Positions 12,304 through 21,585 of a stretch of 64,000 nucleotides of DNA are shown here, piece by piece (within the stretch, counting starts at the first letter, position 1; each line of letters starts with the position of its first letter). The stretch covers positions 1-64,000 of the forward strand of contig JAMAHW010000108.1 in NCBI GenBank assembly GCA_023627715.1, given 5' to 3'. Source of the stretch: Periconia sp. R9002. Taxonomy: Eukaryota; Ascomycota; Dothideomycetes; Pleosporales; Periconiaceae. Both the position numbers and the translations under genes were made by a program. The notes under the pieces were generated by a model. That model did not search any database. It saw only the letters and a list, made by a program, of their open reading frames with translations, and was not told where the DNA came from.

Positions 12304-12561
12304 TTGCAGAAGCAGCGTTTCGGACCCTCATTGGTCCTCTCAGCCATCGTTGCCGCGACCAGAAATCACGAGCTAGATGGCATGGCGAGGGCGAAACAGC
12401 ACAAGACGATCAAGTTACGCTTTGGCGAAATTATGGCGACGGCGTGTGAGAAGAATGAGTCCGATCACGGTGGTGGTGGTACTGCTGCTGATGGGGTAGA
12501 GCATCGACGACGCTTGGGGTTTGGAGCAGCGGAGAATATTGAGGCGCTGAAAAAGGAGTGA
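12304..12561 (+). pseudogene. inverted, truncated paralogue fragment of the 8443-11006 membrane-protein gene
   Basis: The frame encodes SAIVAATRNHELDG, then IKLRFGEIMAT and, after a Gly-rich insert, RLGFGAAENIEALKKE before its stop. These align in order with SAIVSTTRNNELDV, MKLRFGEIVTV and CIGFGVAENVIGLKKK at the C-terminus of the gene at 8443-11006. Everything upstream of the cytoplasmic tail (transmembrane helix, glycosylated domain, N-terminus) is missing; 12060-12300 shows no related coding sequence. The homologous part opens right after TTTTGCAG, which resembles an intact 3' splice site, so the fragment may be one surviving last exon. It lies on the opposite strand, about 1.3 kb from the 5' end of the complete gene. 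Confidence 0.75.
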
Positions 12562-13723
12562 GGTATATATGACGGACGTCTACCTGTTCAACATGTTTTT
12601 ATAGCGTGACGTGTATAAATGCCTACATATCTACTCCCCATGTTCTTTCCTGCGTACATTAGCTCGTAAGTTGATCCACAAGTATTCACTACAGGAACCG
12701 ACCACCCCTCCCCCAATCCAAAAAAGGCCTATACGAAATACGGGTTTCATACTTCCCTTGTTTATTTACACCACCCTTCATGTGTGTACAGGAATACCTA
12801 GGTACGCCGCTCAAAAGCACGTTGGAAATACAGCGTTTTGGAGGAGGAAAAAAAATCGTTCTTTTTCTTTTTTCTTTTTTTCGTGCGATGGGATTGAGGT
12901 AAATAATTGACTAATGATATATAGCTGATTAATTGGAGGGGAGGGGAGGGTGAAGACTGCCTGTGAAGGCTTCGGCTTTTGAAATACTACAATGTAATTG
13001 CGCGTATACGGAAAACTGTGTATACCTTAGTTTGACGTTGGATAATGACATCGCAGGTCGGATATCTGAAACAGATTAGGCGACTACGCGTGAGGGTTCT
13101 TAATGAGGATGATGAATACCTTTTCGTCGGTCATATTTACTCTGATTGCACTACACGTAATGCGAGGGGTTCGGTTCTACTTTAAGAAAATGTAGAGATC
13201 GAAAATTGAGTGACTAGATTACATGAATAAAAAGAGCCTACGACCTTACATAGAGATACAGAAACACAACTCCGAAAACATAACCCGAAAACAAACCTCC
13301 AAAGACAAACCTCCAAAGAAAAATTCCAAAGAAATACTCCAAAGAAAAAAGAAAAAACCAACTCCAAAGAGAAAAGGAAAAGGAAAAGGAAATCATAGAC
13401 GTCGTAACAAAGTCATAATAACAACCACTAACTTGAACCTGTAAAAGACTCCGTACCCGATTTTATAGGTGTTCTTGACTGCGTCGAACACGGGAAGGTT
13501 CTATAGTTAGTAGAAACAAACAGTACTCTCTATATGTACCTAAGCGCCCGTATAACCAAAGGCGTTGCTATACTTTGTCGTTTGAAGTCGAAATCGGTCA
13601 AGGTGCAATATCGTGAAAATGCATGAACCAAACCACTCCATAGCAAGAAAGAGAACGAATCAGAGAACGATGTGATGACGTTCATTCTAGGTATTCTGTT
13701 GATATCTCCTTCCTTCCTGTGGA
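12562..13723. other. intergenic, A-rich
   Basis: No gene seen. An A/AAGG-rich segment at about 13250-13400 encodes only Lys-rich low-complexity frames. The region next to 13724 should hold the 3' UTR of the kinase gene. Confidence 0.5.
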
Positions 13724-15751
13724 TTAGTCAACAAACGTCCCAGGCATCTTGTAAAGACTTTCATGTGGTTCAGTGAGAGCTGGCGGGTTTTGCACAGGCG
13801 GCGGTTGTATGGGAATTAGCGGCGTTGGGACTGTTGGGGTTCTGATAACACTATTCGCTCTAAGAGTATTCGCTCGGAGAGTGTTCGCTCTAGGAGTGTT
13901 CACTCTGGGAGTACGAGTCTCGGCCCGGCGCTTGACAACACCATTATTTTGTGGGCGAAGCGGCTGAAGCCGCGGTACATTGGGTTGGGCAACATTGCCT
14001 CCTCGATTGAGTGGTAAGCGGGCAGCATTGCCGGGTACCCTCCGTGCCATGGCGACCGTGCGAGGTGGATTCGTGCGAGGTGGATTCGTGATCAACCGGT
14101 GGGCAGCTGCTATCGCCTGCTGGTGAGTCTTACCGCGATCATTCCCTCTCTGTAGAGAGCCGCTCGGCTCTGTGGGCGGGACATCGGGTCCGATGGGAGG
14201 GATTTTCGATTTGGCTGTAGTCAAGCCTTCGCCGTTGAAGAGATGGACAAGCATCTGCGCAGCCGATGCCCGACACTCTGGATGCAACCTCCCCATAGGC
14301 TCGATGCGGTCGAAGTCTGGATGCTTGGCTTTGTCGTTGAGTATATCTAGAGCAACGACGTAGTCTCCTCCATTTGGCGGCGGAAACTCTTGAAATCTGG
14401 AACGAACGGCAACAACAGATGCAAAGAGGGACCAAATATCTTGTTTGGGGCTCTGGAGGGTTCTATACCCCAAGTTCTGGAGCTCGGGAGCCTGGTAGTA
14501 GGGGGTGCCACAAAACGTTACAGCCAGCCGGTTTTGATTCGAAAGTCCGAAGTCGGCTAGCTGGAAAATATGACAACCGTCGCGGACGAAAAAGAGGATG
14601 TTGTCAGGCTTCAAATCCCGATGGATCAGGTTCTGGCTTGCTAGGTAGTCGAGGGCTCTAAGCATATCTTTCATCGCGTCGAAACAGAGTTGCTCATGGA
14701 TGAAACCGGGTGGCGTTAATTTGGCGAGCGAAGTCAGAGACCCAGTGCGCAAGGGCATGAAGATTTCTGGATAGAGAGTGTCAAATTTCTGGTGGCCGAG
14801 ATACTCAATGATATTTTCCTGGGCGTTTGTCAGATATTGAGGATAAATGGTTAGGAATGAGAAGGGACTGACATGCTTTACTTTCTGCATATTTTGGACT
14901 TCCCTATGTATTGATGCTCGAGCCACTTCGATATTGCCGTGGGCGGCGAGGTTGACCACTTTGACAGCAAACATCTGGCCAGAGATCTTATCGACCGCTG
15001 ACTTAACTATGCCATATGCTCCACTACCTATCTCTTCACGAAGATGTGTAAAGTCCTGCAAACCAGCACCTTTTGTGGTATTTAGCCTGGTATTGTGCCA
15101 AGATTGTGCCTCTGGCTCGCCGTATTCTGTTGGCCTGTCACGCGACCTCATAAGTGTTTGCAACAGTTGTTGAGATGTTTCGTAGCCTTGAACGGCGAGG
15201 GCCTTGAGAGAGTCGACGTTCTCCTTAGATATTTCCCGCCAAATCAAGTTAAATGTGTAAGATGCAATGGAAACCATGTAGTTCTGCCCATATAAAATTA
15301 CGCCATCTCCGGTGATTTCTTCTGTGGTGACGTTCACTTCGGACCTCTCACTATCATTTGGATCTGCGATTGTGAGTTCTGCGAACGTGACCGATGAAAC
15401 CCGTTTTGATCGGACAGATAAAAGTACGTGGTGCGTTGATGGATTGATCTCGAAAGCGACGTGAACCGCAGACATGGGGTATTTTCTGGTACTTTGGCGG
15501 AGAATCAGGTCGGCATCTCGTCCGAGTCTGGTGATGACATGGCCTCGAGGCCTGGACGGGACATGATAGCCAACCTCAAGACCAGCGCCGTACTTGGAGT
15601 TCGAGACATAATGTTTATTGTCAGGGTGCGAGAGGGCCTCGTGAGCGACATCGTTCGTCGGCACGAGGTGGAAGAGTGTTTTTGGGTCAACTTCCCGAGC
15701 CATGGCAAGATAACGTGGTGAGAAAGAAGAGAACGGCAAGAGAGCAGCCAT
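13724..15751 (-). CDS. protein kinase with N-terminal FHA-like domain (657 aa after splicing)
   Basis: Ser/Thr protein kinase. Exon 1 is 15751-14873, exon 2 is 14818-13724, and a 54 nt intron between them (GTCAGT...CCCAG, branch CTGAC) happens to be open in frame. Residues about 70-165 look FHA-like (TRLGRDADLIL, then SAVHVAFEI). Kinase motifs follow: GSGAYGIV at 242-249, AVK with Lys264, HRDLKPDN at 359-366, DFG at 382-384 and APE at 403-405. FHA plus kinase recalls the Rad53/Chk2 checkpoint layout, but this may be one of the lineage-expanded FHA-kinases and I do not assign orthology. The C-terminal 200 residues are Pro/Arg-rich with near-repeats (PRANTLRANTLRANS). A second Met at residue 17 is an alternative start. 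It diverges from the AT-hook gene at 16505. Confidence 0.88.
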   Translation of the reverse strand: MAALLPFSSFSPRYLAMAREVDPKTLFHLVPTNDVAHEALSHPDNKHYVSNSKYGAGLEVGYHVPSRPRGHVITRLGRDADLILRQSTRKYPMSAVHVAFEINPSTHHVLLSVRSKRVSSVTFAELTIADPNDSERSEVNVTTEEITGDGVILYGQNYMVSIASYTFNLIWREISKENVDSLKALAVQGYETSQQLLQTLMRSRDRPTEYGEPEAQSWHNTRLNTTKGAGLQDFTHLREEIGSGAYGIVKSAVDKISGQMFAVKVVNLAAHGNIEVARASIHREVQNMQKVKHVSPFSFLTIYPQYLTNAQENIIEYLGHQKFDTLYPEIFMPLRTGSLTSLAKLTPPGFIHEQLCFDAMKDMLRALDYLASQNLIHRDLKPDNILFFVRDGCHIFQLADFGLSNQNRLAVTFCGTPYYQAPELQNLGYRTLQSPKQDIWSLFASVVAVRSRFQEFPPPNGGDYVVALDILNDKAKHPDFDRIEPMGRLHPECRASAAQMLVHLFNGEGLTTAKSKIPPIGPDVPPTEPSGSLQRGNDRGKTHQQAIAAAHRLITNPPRTNPPRTVAMARRVPGNAARLPLNRGGNVAQPNVPRLQPLRPQNNGVVKRRAETRTPRVNTPRANTLRANTLRANSVIRTPTVPTPLIPIQPPPVQNPPALTEPHESLYKMPGTFVD

Positions 15752-16504
15752 TGATCCCCCTTATGATTATCACAAGGCTCAGGTGGGTGCCTAGATGGTC
15801 ATTTCGCGCCGCAGTATACAACGGCTTACGCTTTGGTTGATTGGCTTCACATCCTAGCCGGTTGACAAGGACGCAGGTTTATGCAGCGACCTCGGATTCA
15901 TTGGCTTTGCGCTCTCCCTTCACATAGACAAGACGGGCGAGACGCCGCCGGGAGGTCACAAATGGGGTAGCTACATAGTGTATCAGGCGTGATTCCCAAA
16001 ATAACAGTAGGTGTAGGGGACACAGGTTCCAGCACAAGTTTACGCCGGGAGGTCACATATCGGGTAGCTATTGTACCAGGCGTTATTCGCAAATCAGATA
16101 ACTATACTAGACATACTACGTGGGCTGTAGAGCTTCTGATTCGTAGAACATATTAGTCCTCCTGATATGTGACCTGGCGTGTCACCCCTCTGTACAATGC
16201 CTACATATCACCAGTACAGTGAAGTGCTACCTTGAAAGGTTTGGCACAGCCTCTAAGTGAACACCCTATTCCAAATCTAGCTAAATACCGTTCGTTGCCT
16301 TACCCGGGGGCCCGGTATATGTTTCACCTGCGCGCGTAATGGGCGGCTAAATGGGGTCAGGGTAGTTTACTAAGCAGAATTCGCGCAGCAGGCAACCTCC
16401 CAACCTCCCTTCTTCAACATCTTCATCCCCAACTTTCTTTTCATTTCAAACACCCTATTTCTGAACATATACATGCCGAACCAATTGCCAGCATTGTCCA
16501 TACG
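15752..16504. other. divergent intergenic region with duplicated blocks
   Basis: This 753 bp separates two divergently transcribed genes and must contain both promoters. It carries a pair of diverged direct repeats and a partial inverted copy, described separately. No open frame of interest. Confidence 0.6.
15946..16093. repeat. diverged direct repeat (about 50 bp units, 97 bp spacing)
   Basis: Copy 1 begins CGCCGGGAGGTCACAAAT at 15946 and copy 2 begins CGCCGGGAGGTCACATAT at 16043. Both continue with GGGTAGCTA, a run to CAGGCGT and ATTC. A shorter inverted match (ATATGTGACCTGGCG) lies at 16165-16179. The copies differ by substitutions and small indels. Confidence 0.85.
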
Positions 16505-18595
16505 ATGCCTCCATTTTTTGACCAAGTCCAAATCGATGAAGCCCTCCAAAACCAAGCTCTCCCGGTCCTCGAGGCATATGCTGCAAACGATTATTTGCGC
16601 AATCGTTCGCTCAGGCGATTTGAGCGCGATGACCCTCCGCCGTACGTATCGTCGACCGAGTCAGAAGAGTTTGACGAGGAGTCCCTTGCGCCACAGCCAC
16701 CGCCTCAACCATTCGACGAGCTACCAGAAGAGCTGAAAGACCTCATTGAGCAACCGCTCAGCGAGGATGAAATAAACCTTATTTCAGACGAATTGCAATC
16801 CGTCCTACATCCCATCAATTCCTACCGCATGGAAGCGAAGAGAGAGGACGACCGGTTAAGCCAATATCGCAACTGCTCGCTATTATGGAAACTCGAGGGT
16901 GGTCGACGACGAGGTGTCATCGTCCGTCACAACGTCAAGCGCCGCTGGGAGAAAATCGGTGTCTGGAATCCTGAGTGGGGTTTTCCCGGGCGCAACGCGC
17001 AGCCCAATGACGACGCTTACAAGTGGGTGTGGAGATGGCAACCAACTACCGATGACTCCGCGTCTACTGACTCGGAGGGAGCTGAATATATGCAGCATCT
17101 TGTTGCACGCGCCCTCCGATTACGACGGAATCTACGCCGTGGTGAGCATGCTCCCGTACTCCCGCGGTCTTGTCTCGAGCAAGATGCAACCCCTTCCCAA
17201 GCTGAGTCATTCCTGATTTCTCGCCCTTGGTTCATATTCCAGCTGGAAATAGCGGAAGAAGCGGTGAGGTACCAGCGCCTCTCCGCCGATGAACGAAATA
17301 CCTACCCATACTCGCCCCGGAAACAAGTCACGGAGTGGTGGAAGGAGCGTGGAGACTGGAGAGACGAGTTCAACTGGAGGGAGGAGAACTGGTGGGAGGG
17401 GGGGTTCCGCAAGGCGGACCGTGTCACTTCCTGGAAATGGCCACACGAGTCTCCTTCCCCGGAGCCTGAGGATCTTACGCCCATCAACAAAATGAAAAAC
17501 AGTCCGCTGGAAACTACGGATATGGATTTCACTCCCTCGGAGATCGATGACCTAGAGATGATTGAGGGTCCGATTTCTGAACAGCCAGAGGGATTCTGGT
17601 ATATACCGCGGAACCATGCAGGCACATACGTCACCTTTCCAGGTCAAGTTGTAGAACCTGCCCGATATCCTCCCGCGCGTCCCGGGGATCGTGGCTACTT
17701 AGCCCCAGGATCAAAACCTATGTTTTCTCTCTTTGGTGGGCCACGACCAGGGGAGAATGAGAATGAAGAAAATGTAGAAGAGAACGATGAGAATGAAGAA
17801 AACGTAGAAGAGAATGATGAGAATGAAGCAATTGTAGAAGGGTATGAAGAGTCCGAAGACGCGCAAGAAGAGCCGGAGCAGAACCCACCAGAGCCACAAC
17901 AAAATATCACCAACCCTCGAGGCCGTCCACGCAAGCACCAACTACAAAACAGGAGAAATGATACCCAAAATCACGACCAAGCCCCGTCACCACCTCGACG
18001 CAGCACCAGGACCGCAGGCATCAAACGCCCTGCCGAGCCACTACAGTCCGAGACAACGTCAAATAAGAAACCCAGACGCATAATGGCACCAACGACTGCG
18101 GCATCTCCCGCTCAGCCTACCACGCAGAAATCTCAACGCAGGAAGACAAGGCCTGTCCCAGCGCGTCCCCCACCAAAGATCGAGACGGAGACTCGGTCCA
18201 AGCGAGGACGGGGACGTCCCAGAAAAGAGTCTACTCCAAACACACGTTCTGCTGTGACGAAGAAAACAGACACTCAACCCAAGCGAGGACGCGGGCGTCC
18301 CAGAAAAGAGACTAATCCGAGCACCATGCGTTCTGCCGTCACGAAGCAAACATCAGCGCGTCCCCCACCGAAGAGCGAGACAGACACTCAATCCAAACGA
18401 GGACGCGGACGTCCAAGAAAAGAAACTACTTCAACTACACGTTCCACCGCGACAAAGCAAACAGCACTACGTCCTCCACCAAACAACATAACAGACATCC
18501 AACCCAAGCGAGCACGAGGCCGTCCAAGAAAAGAGCCTCCTCCAGCCACGCATTCCACCGTCACGAAGAAAACAGCACCAACCCACCTGCTCTAG
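16505..18595 (+). CDS. AT-hook DNA-binding protein, unknown family (696 aa; 3' end frameshifted)
   Basis: Single open frame starting MPPFFDQVQIDEALQNQALP. No enzymatic domain is recognised. Residues about 1-110 are acidic; the central part is Trp-rich and charged, with many WK/EW/WW pairs. An acidic repeat of 12-residue units (ENVEENDENE-like) lies at about 17755-17840. The C-terminal 230 residues carry five AT-hook cores: NPRGRPRKH once, then four in near-repeats (KRGRGRPRKE three times, KRARGRPRKE once), each followed by a Thr/Ser linker with TKK or TKQ. AT-hooks bind the minor groove of AT-rich DNA, so a nuclear chromatin-associated role is inferred. The frame stops at 18593-18595, but another frame continues directly with two more basic hooks (see the 18596-18684 entry). 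Start choice: first ATG of the frame, with an earlier overlapping ATG in another frame. Confidence 0.75.
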   Translation: MPPFFDQVQIDEALQNQALPVLEAYAANDYLRNRSLRRFERDDPPPYVSSTESEEFDEESLAPQPPPQPFDELPEELKDLIEQPLSEDEINLISDELQSVLHPINSYRMEAKREDDRLSQYRNCSLLWKLEGGRRRGVIVRHNVKRRWEKIGVWNPEWGFPGRNAQPNDDAYKWVWRWQPTTDDSASTDSEGAEYMQHLVARALRLRRNLRRGEHAPVLPRSCLEQDATPSQAESFLISRPWFIFQLEIAEEAVRYQRLSADERNTYPYSPRKQVTEWWKERGDWRDEFNWREENWWEGGFRKADRVTSWKWPHESPSPEPEDLTPINKMKNSPLETTDMDFTPSEIDDLEMIEGPISEQPEGFWYIPRNHAGTYVTFPGQVVEPARYPPARPGDRGYLAPGSKPMFSLFGGPRPGENENEENVEENDENEENVEENDENEAIVEGYEESEDAQEEPEQNPPEPQQNITNPRGRPRKHQLQNRRNDTQNHDQAPSPPRRSTRTAGIKRPAEPLQSETTSNKKPRRIMAPTTAASPAQPTTQKSQRRKTRPVPARPPPKIETETRSKRGRGRPRKESTPNTRSAVTKKTDTQPKRGRGRPRKETNPSTMRSAVTKQTSARPPPKSETDTQSKRGRGRPRKETTSTTRSTATKQTALRPPPNNITDIQPKRARGRPRKEPPPATHSTVTKKTAPTHLL

Positions 18596-18684
18596 CTGGT
18601 ACTAAGAGAGGGAGAAAAGGGGCTGCAGTAACCGACGAGGCTCCAGCGGTGCCGCGGCGTCGGGGAAGGCCTAGGAAGAGTTGA
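18596..18684 (+). pseudogene. out-of-frame continuation of the AT-hook gene
   Basis: Directly after, and overlapping, the stop of the AT-hook frame, a different frame (usable from about 18578) reads NPPALAGTKRGRKGAAV and then RRRGRPRKS before TGA at 18682-18684. It continues the AT-hook pattern of the upstream protein. No splice pair that restores frame was found, so a one-base indel in the repeat-rich 3' end (mutation or sequence error) is the likely cause. Confidence 0.6.
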
Positions 18685-19060
18685 TGAAGTTCGAATGATT
18701 GATATGAATACCCCGAGTTGTACTATACCCTAGCGATCTTGATTTATTTATGCGTAGATTTTTTTTCATGAATGATACGAGTAATGAATTATACGAATGA
18801 TATGGATATGATATGGCATGAATGAATGGAGTCCCACATCGTGATAATGTCTTTCGAAGGCTGATGATGTGATTATGATCTAGCCTAGCTAAATAGAAAA
18901 TTGGTGAATGAAATCGCTGGGGGATGCTGATAGGGGAGTTGGAAAATAGATGTAGCTACTCTTGAGACTGGAAGCGGATCATCCTTACTGTTTCATCCCA
19001 ACCAACCAACCAACTAACCAACTGCTCATAAATCATATATCATAATTCGTTTATCACACC

Positions 19061-19096
19061 CTACCTACCTCCCTACCTACCTACCTACCTACCTAC
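19061..19096. repeat. (CTAC)n / TACC microsatellite
   Basis: About nine CTAC units with one CTCC interruption in non-coding DNA. Confidence 0.9.
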
Positions 19097-19137
19097 TACA
19101 ACTCATCCCATTTCACCCCCTTCCATCCAAAAAGAAA

Positions 19138-19157
19138 CCCCCCCCCCCCCCCCCCCC
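19138..19157. repeat. poly-C tract (20 C)
   Basis: Uninterrupted C homopolymer; a plausible site of length error in the assembly. Confidence 0.9.
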
Positions 19158-19752
19158 ACTACTTCCTCTTCGAACTCGAACTCCCACCCGACCCTTCAAG
19201 CGACGAACTCTCCGATTTGCGCTTCAGGTGGCTGCTGCTGCGGGGTTGGGGTTGTTCGGATGGTGTGGGTTCGTTTTGTCTGTGTTTTTTTGTATGGTGA
19301 GTCAAGGGGTTATTTTGTTTAGAGACGAGTCAGAGTGTGATTGTGGGACGGGGGTGTGTCGTTATGGAAGTGTTTCTCGGGGAGATGAAAGGGAAAAAGG
19401 GAGAGAGAGAGGGAAGGAACGGGGAGGAAGGTGGGGGAAGTGGAGGTCAAGGAAGAGGGTTTTTTATTACGGAGGATGGGTGGTGCTTTTGTAGGTTGTG
19501 TGGGTTGGTAGGTTGATTTTTTGTTGGCTTTAGAGTCTTGGGGTTCCGATAGCAGGAGAGAGGTCTTGTGGTCTAGGGATGTGTGTGAGGTCGAGATCGG
19601 GAATGGAGTTGATTTGGGGCATGTATGGGATGTTTGAGTGTACACCAAGCCATCATGATGTTGAGATATAGTAGAAATATACATCCATGAAGGTAATATG
19701 ATTATATATAAAATCGAAGATGCAGAAAGAATCAAAGAACGCACACAAATAC

Positions 19753-21040
19753 TCACTCCTCAGGACCCTCGATCAGAATCTTGATGCCCTTCCCGCCCTT
19801 GACGTCCTTGAACGCGCTCTCTGCATCCTCAAACTTGACCTTGCCCGTGATGAGCTCCTTGACGGAGATGCGCTTCGTCGCGACGAGGTCGACGGCCGTC
19901 TGGTAGTCGCCGGCGCCGTAGCGGAAGGAGCCGCGCACGTTGAGCTCCTTGGTGCACATGGCCATGATGGGGAAGTTGATGTCGGGCTTGCCCATGCCGC
20001 CCTGTCATCAAAGTCAGAAATAAAGCGAGGTCAGGCCACGATTTGAAACATACCTGAACGTAGGTTCCGCCCATGCGGAGGGCGTGGATAGCGGTTTGTA
20101 TGCAGGGCTCAGCGCCAGATGCGTCGATGATGATATCTGCGCCGGGACCAAGTTCGCACTCCTTGATCATGTTCTTTGCGTTCTCCTCGGCGCTAACTCG
20201 TGCGCTCTTGAAACTTGTGGTAGCAGCGTACTGCAGGGCGAAATTTAGTCTTTCGTCGTTGATGTCGACAGTGACAATCTTAGTGGCTCCGTAAGCCTTC
20301 GCGACGGCGCAGCACAGCAGACCTACGGGGCCGGCGCCAAATACGACGACGCTGTCGCCCGGTTTGACAGCAGCTTGCCTTGTGATGTGTACAGCCACGG
20401 CGGTAGGTTCAATCAAGGCGCCCTCTTCAAGGCTCATGCCCTCGGGGAGCTTGTAGCAGTAATCCTCAGGCAAAGTGTAGTACCGCGCCAGTGTACCGTC
20501 AAAGGGCGGTGTTGCAGCGAATTGCATATCAGGGCACAGATTGTACTTTCCTTCCTTGCACCTCACGCAGCGGCGGCACGGTACTCCTGGCTCCATTGCA
20601 ACTCGGTCTCCGACTTTGAGATTGGTTACTTTTTCGCCGACCGAGTGGACGATGCCTGCTGATTCATGACCAAGCACCATGGGCGATTCCACCACAAAGT
20701 GCCCGATGCGTCCCTCAACCCAGTAGTGCACGTCGGATCCGCAAATACCGGTCCATCTTGGGCGTACAATCACATCGTAGGGAGAGGGAAGAGTGGGAAT
20801 GGGACGGTCTTCGTAGACAACTTGGCCGGGAGCTTGAAGAACAAAAGAAGGGTTCTAGCCAAAAGTATCAGCACAAACGGCACACAAATATAAAATTGAG
20901 GTTTTTCGGTGTCAATTGGTTTCTCATTGAGCTCAGAATGCGTTCATCGCATATGCTATGAGCGTGGTGGTGCTGCGGTGAGGGCTGGCGGGGTTTGGCG
21001 GGGTAGCTCGTACCTTCTGCGTAGCTGTCTGTGTCGTCAT
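19753..21040 (-). CDS. xdhA: D-xylulose reductase / xylitol dehydrogenase (358 aa, 3 exons)
   Basis: NAD-dependent, zinc-containing medium-chain dehydrogenase oxidising xylitol to D-xylulose in the cytosolic fungal pentose pathway. Exons are 21040-21014 (MTTQTATQK), 20854-20054 and 20001-19753, totalling 1077 nt. The catalytic zinc site includes GICGSDVHYW and GHES; the structural zinc Cys cluster is CRRCVRCKEGKYNLC. The Rossmann loop is VFGAGPVGLL with VTVDI downstream. VHYWVEGRIG after the first Cys resembles xylitol dehydrogenases rather than L-arabinitol dehydrogenases, which usually have VHFWKHG; this distinction rests on recall of the families. Length matches the usual 350-360 residues. 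In many fungi its expression follows XlnR/Xyr1, but no site is strong enough to annotate here. Confidence 0.92.
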
Positions 21041-21585
21041 GATGGATGTAGTGTTTGCAGTTTTGTTCTCTTCGACTTTTGGTTTCTCCTTCTCTGGCTC
21101 CTCGCTGTTCTTCTTCGAGTGGAAAAAAGGTCGAAAACAAAAGCAAGATGACATTGATGCAAAGCTACTTGAAGCACTAAACACTAGCTCTCGGTGCGGA
21201 GAACGTCGACTCTAAGAGGCGCCCCAGCTGTGGAGCTCCAAGCCTGCGTGCCTTGCTATCCCGCTCGGAGCCGCATGCTTGCACCTATCGACGAGCTCTT
21301 CGGTGCATCTAGACGGCGGGACTTTACCCGAGCATTTTATCCACCGCCTCCTCAACTGTTTGTTGACAATCGGCCATCGTGAGTTCTGTGCAGACATCGT
21401 TTTACCGATATCGCTAAACCCACGCAACCAACGGCTCTGAATGACTAGCCAATCCCACCGGCATGGAGATTCGCCGCGACAATCGATTAGGTATCGATAC
21501 GCATTTGCGCTTGCTTGCACCCCCACGAGCACTGGTTCAAAGAGTTCATAGCGGTGAGTATCCATCTGGTGTTGAGTTTGTGCAT
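21041..21585. other. intergenic, xdhA upstream region
   Basis: 545 bp holding the promoter of the minus-strand xdhA, up to the 3' end of the methyltransferase gene that ends at 21586. No gene or strong motif seen. Confidence 0.55.

Larger units (their letters stand above)
18685..19752. other. intergenic with TACC repeats and C-run
   Basis: Converging 3' ends of the AT-hook gene and xylitol dehydrogenase. Contains (TACC)n at 19061-19096, a 20-base C-run at 19138-19157 and G/A-rich DNA from 19380 to 19460. No gene supported. Confidence 0.6.

Noticed and set aside
15752..18684. Reading the kinase/AT-hook block as a toxin-antitoxin or spore-killer type system
   Set aside because: Nothing in either protein indicates toxicity or self-protection; a two-gene divergent layout alone is not evidence.
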